From assembly GCA_965368175.1 (NCBI GenBank), contig CBDULX010000085.1, positions 1 to 12,777 on the forward strand: a DNA stretch of 12,777 nt. The letters are read 5' to 3'. Origin of the DNA: CBDULX01 sp965368175 (GTDB lineage Bacteria > Pseudomonadota > Gammaproteobacteria > SZUA-229). This document shows positions 1 to 6,475 of this stretch, piece after piece (within the stretch, counting starts at the first letter, position 1; every line of letters begins with the position of its first letter). The position numbers and the translations under genes were made by a program. The notes below the pieces were generated by a model. It was not told the DNA's origin and did no database searches. It saw only the letters and a program-made list of their open reading frames with translations.

Positions 1-42
1 CAGAAAACCCTGAGTAAGGTTGGCATAAACCAGCTGTTGCGT
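1..42 (+). repeat. Direct repeat, left copy (tail of gene X)
   Basis: This stretch matches 6584-6625 at 40 of 42 positions in the same orientation. Homology stops near the stop codons: the bases after position 54 do not resemble those after 6637. The pair brackets the sigZ/permease module, about 6.5 kb apart. Confidence 0.85.
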
Positions 43-54
43 GATATCGATTAA
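1..54 (+). CDS. 3' end of an unidentified gene (gene X), partial
   Basis: The window opens inside a reading frame of 17 codons plus a TAA stop, ending in LLRDID. I do not recognise the protein family. The call as coding rests on comparison with 6584-6637, where a second copy of the same tail is found: 40 of the first 42 bases match, the two differences are both synonymous third-position changes, and both copies end a few codons later in xID-stop. That pattern is expected of protein-coding DNA under selection in both copies, or of a fairly recent duplication. The upstream part of the gene lies outside the window, so it cannot be said whether this copy is whole. Confidence 0.6.
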   Translation, partial: QKTLSKVGINQLLRDID

Positions 55-66
55 TAATTTTTTCCG

Positions 67-108
67 CAAATGGTCGCTCCAGCACATCCGTGTGCTATGC
101 GACATTTG
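67..108. other. Strong hairpin with a UNCG-type tetraloop
   Basis: Three stem blocks pair in order: caaat (67-71) with atttg (104-108), gtcgc (73-77) with gcgac (99-103), and agcaca (81-86) with tgtgct (91-96). The loop is tccg, which fits the stable UNCG tetraloop class. That gives 16 paired bases with one small bulge and one internal loop. It begins 12 bases after the stop of gene X but lacks a U-tract, so it is not a classical intrinsic terminator. It may be a 3' UTR stabiliser, a REP-like element, part of a small RNA, or an end of a mobile element. Confidence 0.6.
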
Positions 109-125
109 TACATCCATATACTTCA

Positions 126-193
126 ACGCAAATAAACGCAAATTTTTTATCCTAGCTGCAACACATGCAGTTTTTATTAGTGTTTATTTGCGT
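126..193. repeat. 12-bp perfect inverted repeat with a direct repeat and inner hairpin
   Basis: The arm acgcaaataaac (126-137) is the exact reverse complement of gtttatttgcgt (182-193). The left arm overlaps a direct repeat of acgcaaa (126-132 and 136-142). Between the arms sits a small hairpin, ctgca (156-160) with tgcag (166-170), followed by a run of five T. GCAAAT also occurs in the stem of the preceding hairpin at 66-71. The arrangement resembles protein-binding arms of a recombination or replication site, but no recombinase gene is visible here. Confidence 0.5.
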
Positions 194-608
194 ACATTAG
201 CGGACTAATTCTTTTCAAAAAAACTGAAATTCAAACAGGCTACCAGTATCAGGTAGACTGTGCACGAAATTATAAATTGACTAGATTTAGATACGTGAAA
301 ACTTGTTCCAGCCTGGTGAACAGTTCAGTGAGGATCTTGCTATAGATGCACCTGTCATGGGTCGTGCGTATTACATACTATTTCGTTGAATAACCAACTG
401 GCCATCAATTTTGTTTGCAAGTCCTTTACATACCTATCTATGAGTTACTATGCCCAACTCTTTTGGTTTTTTCGCTGCACGGTTACCCAAACACTAATCC
501 TTTCACTTATTCGCCATGGATACACATAAAGAGTGGTTCCCGACATTCCAGTTGAAGTTCCGCTAAGGTCGTCGGTAGTCAAAATTGTGAATGCCGGCAA
601 GAACTGGT

Positions 609-713
609 ATGAAAAAATATAATGACTTGCCAGAATTCAGGCATTTGGAAAATTATGACAGCTTACATCGTGCTAATATGAATCGGACATATCTTGAATT
701 TGAGCAACTCTGA
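609..713 (+). CDS. Possible small ORF or gene relic upstream of sigZ
   Basis: ATG at 609 opens 34 codons of ordinary, hydrophilic composition (starting MKKYNDLPEF, ending LEFEQL), closed by a TGA that is followed by a run of T. An upstream in-frame ATG at 591 would add six residues. There is no good Shine-Dalgarno sequence and I recognise no family. It may be a chance ORF, a small protein transcribed ahead of sigZ, or the remains of a larger gene. Confidence 0.15.
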   Translation: MKKYNDLPEFRHLENYDSLHRANMNRTYLEFEQL

Positions 714-758
714 TTTTTTTATGAATAATCGCTTTAATAGTGATATAACTAAATTAAT

Positions 759-1289
759 ATGAATTGTATTACTGAAGCCTGGGCCAGTCACGAAGCCGAA
801 TTGCGAGGTTACCTAACCCGGCAGACTAGCGATGCGCGCCTGGCTGAGGATCTGTTACAGGATACTTTTGTAAAAGCCATAGCAGAAGGTGCTGGCTTTT
901 GCATCCTTCAGAACCCTCGAGCCTGGTTGTTTAAAGTCGCGCACAATCGCCTGCTGGATCATTATCGTCGCCAGAAAAAATTTATCGAGCTGGATCATGA
1001 TATTAGCGATGAACAGCCGGAAATTGCAGCCGTGGAAACCCTGTCTGCCTGCCTGCCACGTGCTTTACAGGACCTCTCTGAAGATGAACGTGAAGTCATT
1101 ACACTCTGTGATCTTGAAGGTCTGAATCAGGCGGACTATGCAAAACAGAAAAATATCAGCCTGGCAGGCGCAAAATCCCGTATTCAACGAGCACGTAAAC
1201 ATCTTAAAAAACGGTTGCATAAAAATTGTCAGGTACGTTTTGATGACAATGGTAATATGTGTTGCTTTGTGCCTCGAGATGACAGATAG
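759..1289 (+). CDS. sigZ: ECF RNA polymerase sigma factor, SigZ type
   Basis: A 176-residue sigma factor that would direct RNA polymerase to the promoters of its regulon. Region 2 covers about residues 12-72, with the typical AEDLLQDTF core-binding segment (29-37) and the NPRAWLFKVAHNRLLDHYR helix. Region 4 covers about 100-152 and contains the helix-turn-helix LNQADYAKQKNISLAGAKSRIQ region. The C-terminal tail with CQVRFDDNG and CFVPR is what I associate with the SigZ group. It carries three cysteines (157, 168, 169). ATG at 759 fits the usual SigZ start, but it has no clear ribosome binding site. No anti-sigma gene follows. The next genes, thioredoxin-like, CcdA-like, rhodaneses and permease, lie in the same direction and are its probable targets, which is inference from position. 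Confidence 0.9.
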   Translation: MNCITEAWASHEAELRGYLTRQTSDARLAEDLLQDTFVKAIAEGAGFCILQNPRAWLFKVAHNRLLDHYRRQKKFIELDHDISDEQPEIAAVETLSACLPRALQDLSEDEREVITLCDLEGLNQADYAKQKNISLAGAKSRIQRARKHLKKRLHKNCQVRFDDNGNMCCFVPRDDR

Positions 1290-1433
1290 CAATGGCCAGT
1301 AAATAGTCTGCATCTTTTTAATTATTAGTACGTCCTCTTTAGTAAAACCGTAAATCTGATACTTGTATTTGTTTTGTATCGCCCTGAAAACTAAACATAA
1401 GGTCCTAATTTGGAAACGTGATGGGCAAATTTT

Positions 1434-1834
1434 ATGTGCGGCTTATACAAAGTATTATTCACACTGGTCATCCTGAGTATCGGCACTTCCTGCGCGATTG
1501 CCTCGGAAAAGACGGCCTTGGTCGTACTGGACAAGCCTGGCACTAAACCAGGGCTTGTGGATTTCGGGGCTGGTCGATGTATTCCGTGCAAGAAGATAGA
1601 GCTATCCTGGAGCGACTACGAAAGGATTATGCAGGGCAGTTTAAGGTGATATTTATTGATGTGTGGAAAAACCAGCAAGCAGGAGAATTCTACCGTCCGC
1701 AAGTGAATCCTACACAGATCTTCTTCGGTGCAGACGGCTATGAACTGTTTCGCCATAGCGGATTTTATTCGCGCATACAGATACTGCATAAATGGCATGA
1801 TCCAGGTTTTGACTTCGACATTAAACCGGAATAA
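1434..1834 (+). pseudogene. Exported thioredoxin-like protein, frameshifted
   Basis: The first frame gives a signal peptide (residues 1 to about 24, hydrophobic core VLFTLVILSIGT) and then a thioredoxin start, LVDFGAGRCIPCKK, with a CIPC motif at residues 49-52. Just after this the frame fails. The family-like continuation, ILERLRKDYAGQFKVIFIDV and on to the stop at 1832-1834, lies in the -1 frame. One missing base between about 1597 and 1604 explains it. Restored, the protein would be about 133 residues, a normal size. It would act in the periplasm as a thiol reductant, probably fed by the adjacent CcdA-like protein whose GTG lies 5 bases past its stop. No slippery heptamer is present, so the break is either real decay or a sequencing error. 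Confidence 0.8.
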
Positions 1835-1839
1835 TCACA

Positions 1840-2535
1840 GTGATCGAAACCCTGTTCGAACAGCTGAATAACTGACTTGCCAGTGCGATTCCGTGGGCGC
1901 TGGTCGCCGCAGCCTTGTGGGGTGTCGCGAGCATGCTCCTCAGTCCCAGCCAACTTGCAGGCATTACACTCATCGTCGGCTTTATCCATGGACAGGGTCG
2001 AGCCACCGGCACTCGCGCTGTTGCACTCGCAAGCCTGTTCGCGTTGGTGTTCTAATGACTATCGCCCTGATTGGCGCAATAACCGCTTCATTGGGGCGTA
2101 TCGTCGGTAACCTGGACTCATGGGGATATTACCTCGGGGCCACTGTATTCCTGGTGGTCGGCCTGTATTTGCTTGATGTGTTGCCATCACCCTGGTCGGT
2201 CCCGGCTATTGTGCCGATACGTGGCAAGTGATTACTGGTTACGCTGGTACATTGGCTGATATTCGGTTTAGCGCTCGGTCCTTGTACTTTTGCTTACATG
2301 GCGCCAGTGCTGGGTGTGGCGTTTAGTGCTGCTACCAACTCACCCGTGTTTGCTGCCTCCTTGTTGTTTGCTTACGGAGTGGGACACTGCACTGTCATCG
2401 TTGCTGCAGGTTCTTCCACCTTGCTGGTTCAACACTACCTGGAGTGGGCACAGCCGGAGCGTCCTATGGTTTCGCCAGGGCTGCGGCGTATTGGTAATCG
2501 GATCTGGCGTGTATCTGATATTTACTGCGCCTTAG
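1840..2535 (+). pseudogene. CcdA-like transmembrane electron carrier, multiply disrupted
   Basis: Across three frames the sequence reads as one CcdA/DsbD-beta-type membrane protein of about 230 residues, the class that carries electrons from cytoplasmic thioredoxin to periplasmic thiols. It starts at GTG 1840, hits an in-frame TGA at 1873, and resumes at LASAIPWALVAAALWG. It loses one base near 2046-2054 and continues in a second frame, LIGAITASLGRIVGNL. It meets a second TGA at 2229, reads the conserved FGLALGPCTFAYMAPVLGV block, shifts again near 2465-2478, and ends CGVLVIGSGVYLIF. The first catalytic cysteine of the family, normally in an SPCHLA motif, is serine here (SPSQLA). Two stops, two frameshifts and a lost catalytic residue together mean a true pseudogene rather than a single read error. 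Confidence 0.85.
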
Positions 2536-2669
2536 CTCCCGGCTTTGAACTGGCCATGAAAACAAGTGCGAGACATAGTCGAAAAAATCTGCATCTATTT
2601 CGGGCTTAGTTCGTCTTCTCTATAAGAAATAGTTTTTTATTGATAGAACATTCAATTAGAGGAAAAGCC

Positions 2670-3143
2670 ATGAAAAAACACAACAAATTCTTTGTCATTG
2701 CACTGTTAGTTAGCCTGCCATTTGCGGCTAATGCTTATGATGCCGACCAGGCTGAACATATATTGAATACTGTGACCGGCCAGATGAATCAGCAGTTTTT
2801 TCTCACTAAACCCTGCAAGATAGAGGCAGTCGAAGTGCTGAAAATGCTGGAACAAAAGGAAAAAGTCACCTTACTGGATATACGGACACCGCAGGAACGA
2901 GGTGTGGTGGCGTTGAATCATCCCAGTGCCCTGTCCATACCCATGAACGAATTATTTAAAAAAGAAAACCTGGACCGTTTACCTGAAGACAACAAAATCA
3001 TTGTTGTCTGTCATTCAGGCAACCGTGCCTCCGGCACTACAGCCCTGTTAAAAAGTGCCGGCTTTAAAGATGTAGTCTATGTCAACGGTGGGCTTATCTC
3101 GCTGGTGACCAATCTAACACCTAAAACAGTGCCCGTGGAGTAA
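2670..3143 (+). CDS. Exported rhodanese-like sulfurtransferase
   Basis: A 157-residue protein with a clear signal peptide, MKKHNKFFVIALLVSLPFA, cleaved near ANA-YDAD (residue 22). A single rhodanese domain spans about residues 48-148. It includes LLDIRTPQERG, the substrate-facing IPMNEL segment, and the active-site loop CHSGNRAS with catalytic Cys114 and a six-residue loop of sulfur-transferase type. It should carry sulfane sulfur as a persulfide in the periplasm. The start at ATG 2670 is chosen over the in-frame TTG at 2640 because AGAGGA sits six bases upstream and the signal peptide begins there. The permease starts seven bases after its stop, so the two are almost certainly co-transcribed. 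Confidence 0.9.
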   Translation: MKKHNKFFVIALLVSLPFAANAYDADQAEHILNTVTGQMNQQFFLTKPCKIEAVEVLKMLEQKEKVTLLDIRTPQERGVVALNHPSALSIPMNELFKKENLDRLPEDNKIIVVCHSGNRASGTTALLKSAGFKDVVYVNGGLISLVTNLTPKTVPVE

Positions 3144-3150
3144 CTGACAC

Positions 3151-4110
3151 ATGTTTGATGCACTCGCCAACTTGATTGTCTATGACTGGCTTGGGCTGGA
3201 CCCGGTGACACATGGAGGTGCTGCCCTGCATTTCTTTGTCATGGATACAGCCAAGATCTTTGTCATGCTGGTGGTGATTATCTATATGATGGGATTGCTG
3301 CGTGCGATGCTGTCACCAGAAAAAGTAAGGGACTATATTCGTGGAAAACCAAAATGGCTGGCACGCAGTAGTGCAGTTACCTTAGGTGCCGTTACACCCT
3401 TTTGTTCATGCTCATCAGTACCGCTTTTTATAGGCTTTATTGAGGCAGGTATCCCACTGGGAATAACATTTTCATTTTTAATTGCCAGTCCCATGATTAA
3501 TGAAGTAGCAGTCGTTATCCTGATCGGAATACTGGGTTGGAAGCTCACATTGATGTATGTTGTGGCCGGTCTGGCTGTAGCCTATGTGGGCGGCATGATT
3601 ATGGAGCGATTCAAACCGGAGCGCTGGGTCGAAGATTATGTATGGAAAATACAGATGGGTGAAGCATCATTGCCTGAACCAGATAAAAGTTTTTCAGGCC
3701 GACATCGTTATGCATGGGGTGAAGTAAAAGAAATTGTAGGCCGACTGTGGAAATGGGTGATCGCCGGCATTGCTGTCGGTGCACTATTTCACGGTTATGT
3801 ACCAGAACACTGGGTGACAGAACATCTGGGTGGGCAGGACAACTGGTTGGCAGTGCCCGGAGCAGTTTTATTGGGCGTACCTTTGTACTCCAATGCGACC
3901 GGTGTGATTCCAGTAGCTGAAGCGATGCTGGGTAAGGGAGTTGCCATTGGCACCACACTGGCATTCATGATGAGCATTGCGGCCCTGTCGCTACCGGAAA
4001 TGATTATTCTGCGAAAGGTAATTCGCTGGCCAGCGTTGGCACTTTATGCAAGCGTGCTGGCGGTGGCTTTTATGTTCGTCGGCTGGGGATTTAATCTCAC
4101 AAGTTATTAG
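3151..4110 (+). CDS. Inner-membrane permease, UPF0718/ArsP family
   Basis: A 319-residue permease with about eight hydrophobic segments and a cytoplasmic-type linker near residues 150-195. The family signature TPFCSCSS is at residues 82-89, with SPMINE at 113-118 and GVPLYSNATG in the second half. Known members include ArsP, which exports trivalent methylated arsenicals; most others have no proven substrate. The paired cysteines of the CSCS motif suggest binding of a soft metal(loid) or sulfur species. It is set between two exported rhodaneses and followed by thioredoxin and OsmC genes, a setting that points to thiol or sulfane-sulfur chemistry coupled to transport; that is inference. A GGAG lies about ten bases before the ATG. 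The length is normal and the frame intact. Confidence 0.9.
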   Translation: MFDALANLIVYDWLGLDPVTHGGAALHFFVMDTAKIFVMLVVIIYMMGLLRAMLSPEKVRDYIRGKPKWLARSSAVTLGAVTPFCSCSSVPLFIGFIEAGIPLGITFSFLIASPMINEVAVVILIGILGWKLTLMYVVAGLAVAYVGGMIMERFKPERWVEDYVWKIQMGEASLPEPDKSFSGRHRYAWGEVKEIVGRLWKWVIAGIAVGALFHGYVPEHWVTEHLGGQDNWLAVPGAVLLGVPLYSNATGVIPVAEAMLGKGVAIGTTLAFMMSIAALSLPEMIILRKVIRWPALALYASVLAVAFMFVGWGFNLTSY

Positions 4111-4141
4111 ATGAACACAATAGAGCATGTACAAAATAACT

Positions 4142-4156
4142 GAATCTTGAAGATTC
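4142..4156. promoter_or_regulatory. Perfect 15-bp palindrome before the second rhodanese gene
   Basis: GAATCTT, a central G, then AAGATTC: seven perfectly paired bases each side, ending directly at the Shine-Dalgarno CAGGAG of the gene starting at 4171. It lies in a 60-base gap between permease and rhodanese. It could be an operator or a small mRNA hairpin acting on translation. No regulator can be assigned. Confidence 0.4.
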
Positions 4157-4170
4157 CACAGGAGTCAATA

Positions 4171-4638
4171 ATGAAAAATTTGATATTTGCGTTCTTGTTA
4201 GTAGCAATCTGCGCCCCTGCTTACTCGAGTGATCGAAATCTGGAAAAATATATCACGGATTTTGACTACGCCGCCCGAAAAGAAATGAAGATAGATAGCA
4301 AGGGGCTGATCAAATTATTGAAAGAAGGCAAGGCCCAACTGATTGATATTCGTTTTAAGGAAGAATATGCAGCCTGGAAGGTAGGGCCAGCTATTAATAT
4401 TCCTCTCAATGAATTACCTAAACGATTGAAAGAGTTAAATACAGATAAAATTATTGTAACTGCATGCCCTCATAAAGATCGTGCGACCATTGCCATGGTT
4501 TATCTTAGATCACAGGGTATTAAAGCAAAATATTTAACTGACGGTTTAATTGGTATGGCTGAAAACCTTCGTGGTGACAATGCGGAAGAATTTATCTTTG
4601 AGCTGAAAGTAATTAATAATGAACTGTTCAGTGATTGA
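4171..4638 (+). CDS. Second exported rhodanese-like protein
   Basis: A 155-residue protein with a signal peptide (MKNLIFAFLLVAICAPAYSS, cleaved near residue 19-20) and one rhodanese domain at about 40-135. The segments LIDIRFKEEYAAW and NIPLNELPKRL match the domain, and Cys99 starts the active-site loop CPHKDRA. This loop differs from the CHSGNRAS loop of the first rhodanese (more basic, with proline after the cysteine), so the two proteins probably have different substrates or partners. ATG 4171 is preferred over the in-frame TTG at 4147 because CAGGAG sits just upstream and the signal peptide begins there. A periplasmic location facing the permease is likely. Confidence 0.85.
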   Translation: MKNLIFAFLLVAICAPAYSSDRNLEKYITDFDYAARKEMKIDSKGLIKLLKEGKAQLIDIRFKEEYAAWKVGPAINIPLNELPKRLKELNTDKIIVTACPHKDRATIAMVYLRSQGIKAKYLTDGLIGMAENLRGDNAEEFIFELKVINNELFSD

Positions 4639-4700
4639 TGAATATTAAAGCCCTCGAATTAGTAACAATGTAATTAGTCCGGAATAAGGAGCAAGCGATC

Positions 4701-4937
4701 ATGAAATCCATTAAAGTATTAGGCAGTGGCTGTGCCAACTGCAAAGCCACACAAAAAATAATTGAGGAATGCGCGAGTGCAAATGAAGTCAATATTGAAC
4801 TCGAAAAAATTGAAGATATCGCAGCCATTATGGCTTACGGCGTTATGTCGACCCCGGGCGTGGTTATTGATGGTAAAGTGGTGCACGCGGGTGGCGTCCC
4901 CGACCGCAAGAAAGTTGAAGCCTGGTTAATAGAGTAA
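4701..4937 (+). CDS. Small thioredoxin-like protein, TM0996/MTH895 family
   Basis: A 78-residue protein with the small redox-active disulfide fold. The sequence VLGSGCANC puts the active site CANC at residues 11-14, and STPGVVIDGKVV supplies the cis-proline (Pro52) facing the disulfide. Members of this family are cytoplasmic dithiol proteins often found beside permeases of the UPF0718 type, which fits the gene 590 bases upstream. No signal peptide is present, so it should act on the cytoplasmic side, perhaps reducing or loading the permease cysteines. AAGGAG lies about ten bases ahead of ATG. The domain and length are complete. Confidence 0.9.
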   Translation: MKSIKVLGSGCANCKATQKIIEECASANEVNIELEKIEDIAAIMAYGVMSTPGVVIDGKVVHAGGVPDRKKVEAWLIE

Positions 4938-5073
4938 TACCGCACCCGTGCCAAAGCTGAAGCGCCAGGTTCATCCGAAATTAGTGTTAGTGGTGGAAAT
5001 ACCGATATTGGCTGCACACATATTCTGGTACTAACCAATAAAGATGCCACCTGTCGAGAGGAGCAAAGTATCC
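4938..5073 (+). other. Spacer with an unassigned open frame between thioredoxin and OsmC genes
   Basis: Directly after the thioredoxin stop the same frame stays open for 48 more codons, to a TAA just inside the OsmC gene. The composition looks protein-like (for example SSEISVSGGNTDIGCTHILV), but there is no start codon. It could be the tail of a lost gene, a chance open stretch or an old extension of the thioredoxin. The last part holds the GAGGAG ribosome binding site of the OsmC gene. Confidence 0.25.
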
Positions 5074-5496
5074 ATGACTCAGAATAAACGTGTTTACCAG
5101 GTCATTGCCGAAAGGCAGGACGCCCATGGCAGCATTGCCTATTGTAAAGATGCAGAAATTACTCTCGACACCGATGTCAATAACCGTGACGACGCCTTTA
5201 ACCCTGCCGAATTACTGCTCGCTGCCTTATCCGCCTGCATCATCAAGGGCATTGAACGCGTAACACCCATATTAAAATTTGAATTACGAGACATCAAGGT
5301 ATGCATCACCGGTGTACGCCAGGATTCACCGCCAAAATTTGAATCCATTGAATATGAAATTTTTATAGATACAGATGAAACCGACAGGCGCCTGGCATTG
5401 TTGCACGACAATATAAGAAAATTCGGCACCATCTATAATACGATTGCACCGGGAACGGACTTGAAAGGTAAAATAAAGCGAGCCGTTGCGGACTGA
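5074..5496 (+). CDS. OsmC-family protein
   Basis: A 140-residue OsmC/Ohr-fold protein. The family's central helix is recognisable as FNPAELLLAALSACIIKGIE, with the peroxidatic-type Cys55, and the C-terminal part has the FGTIYNT segment. In classical OsmC and Ohr, which reduce organic hydroperoxides, a second cysteine sits in that C-terminal segment; here it is absent. The remaining cysteines (24 and 77) are not in the usual place. It therefore belongs to the one-cysteine branch whose activity is less clear, possibly persulfide or thiol chemistry with the neighbouring rhodaneses. ATG 5074 is chosen over 5044 because GAGGAG lies nine bases before it and the family start matches. Confidence 0.85.
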   Translation: MTQNKRVYQVIAERQDAHGSIAYCKDAEITLDTDVNNRDDAFNPAELLLAALSACIIKGIERVTPILKFELRDIKVCITGVRQDSPPKFESIEYEIFIDTDETDRRLALLHDNIRKFGTIYNTIAPGTDLKGKIKRAVAD

Positions 5497-5527
5497 AATT
5501 TATATATAAAATTCAGCACTCAAAATA

Positions 5528-6402
5528 ATGCACAATCACAGTCACGAAAATACCAGTCAACGTAGCTTATATTTTGCTGCAGCCATAACACTTATTTTTG
5601 CACTCGTGGAAGCAAGCGTTGGCTGGTGGTCAAACTCATTGGCCCTGATGAGTGACGCCGGTCATATGCTGACGGACACTACCGCATTGTTGATTGCCTC
5701 ACTGGGTGTATGGTTTGCAAATCGTTTGCCTACACGTCGATTCACTTACGGGTTTGGTCTGGCAGAATTTATTGCCGCGTTTACCAATGGCTTACTCATG
5801 CTGGTTGTGGTAAGTGCAGTAGCTTATCATGCTGTTGAACGTATATCTCAACCGCTGGATGTAAAAGGTGAAGCGGTAACGATGGTTGCAGTCATTGGAT
5901 TATTGCTCAATATTTTAGTTTTATATCTACTAAAACATGGTGAAGCGGATCTAAACCGACGTGCTGCAATATTACATGTAATGGCGGATCTGCTAGCGTC
6001 CATTACTGCTTTAGGATCAGGCATTATTATAATATTACTGGCTGGAGTATTGTCGACCCTGTATTGTCACTGGTCATTGTCATTCTTATTTTATATTCAA
6101 CTTATCGCCTGCTGAGTGAAGCTGTTCATGGTTTATTGGCTGGTGTTCCTCCAGGGCTATCATTGGAAACCATTTGGAAAGACATGGCTTCAATAGAAGG
6201 TGTTATATCTGTACATGATTTGCACGTCTGGTCATTGACATCAAACAAAGTTGCGTTATCGGCTCATGTCGTAGTGAGTGATTTTCGCGAATGGGATGTT
6301 GTTTTGAGTGCACTTCGAACCAGGCTTGCGCAATTCTATGGTATAGAACACATCACCTTGCAACCAGAGACAGATAATAATTTTGTGACGTTTAAAGGTT
6401 AA
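5528..6402 (+). pseudogene. CDF-family metal cation exporter (CzcD/ZitB-like), frameshifted
   Basis: Restored, this is a full-length cation diffusion facilitator of about 291 residues that would export Zn, Cd or Co against protons. The first frame gives a His-containing N-terminus (HNHSHE), membrane segments, and the two metal-site HxxxD motifs: H46/D50 in DAGHMLTD and H150/D154 in HVMAD. Near 6035-6041 one base is missing. The rest (IVDPVLSLVIVILI, then the C-terminal domain with VHDLHVWSLTS) reads in the -1 frame to TAA at 6402. No Shine-Dalgarno is evident before ATG 5528. All key residues survive on both sides, so this is either a very recent loss or a one-base sequence error. Without the second half the truncated protein lacks membrane helix 6 and the cytoplasmic domain. 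Confidence 0.85.
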
Positions 6403-6475
6403 TTAAATGAATATAAATATGGCCTGCATCACACTTATACAGTTTTAACTATTGAAATAATAAGTATTTTTTTAA

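Larger units (their letters stand above)
55..758. other. Long AT-rich intergenic region with hairpins, no convincing gene
   Basis: About 700 bases separate gene X from sigZ. The first 200 hold nested hairpins and a 12-bp inverted repeat (listed separately). A further stem lies at 236-260, with ctacc at 240-244 pairing with ggtag at 252-256. The rest has no ORF of convincing length. Two short protein-like frames end at 391 and 713, and could be decayed coding sequence. No clear ECF-type promoter (GGAAC-like -35 with CGTC-like -10) was found before sigZ. The region could hold a small RNA, a recombination site or the relics of lost genes. Confidence 0.5.

Noticed and set aside
55..260. Integron attC site
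   Set aside because: The hairpins are suggestive, but the conserved GTTRRRY and RYYYAAC core sites are not in the right places and there is no integrase.
1585..1610. Programmed -1 frameshift in the thioredoxin-like gene
   Set aside because: No X-XXY-YYZ slippery heptamer or following pseudoknot is evident, and the neighbouring CcdA-like gene is plainly broken, so mutation or sequence error is simpler.
1873..2231. TGA codons read as sense (tryptophan or selenocysteine) in the CcdA-like gene
   Set aside because: TGA ends other genes in the window, one of the two replaces a position that is normally glycine, and two frameshifts are also present.
2615..2640. Terminator after the CcdA-like pseudogene (CTATAAGAAATAG plus T-run)
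   Set aside because: The stem is only four A/T-rich pairs with a single G-C, too weak to call.
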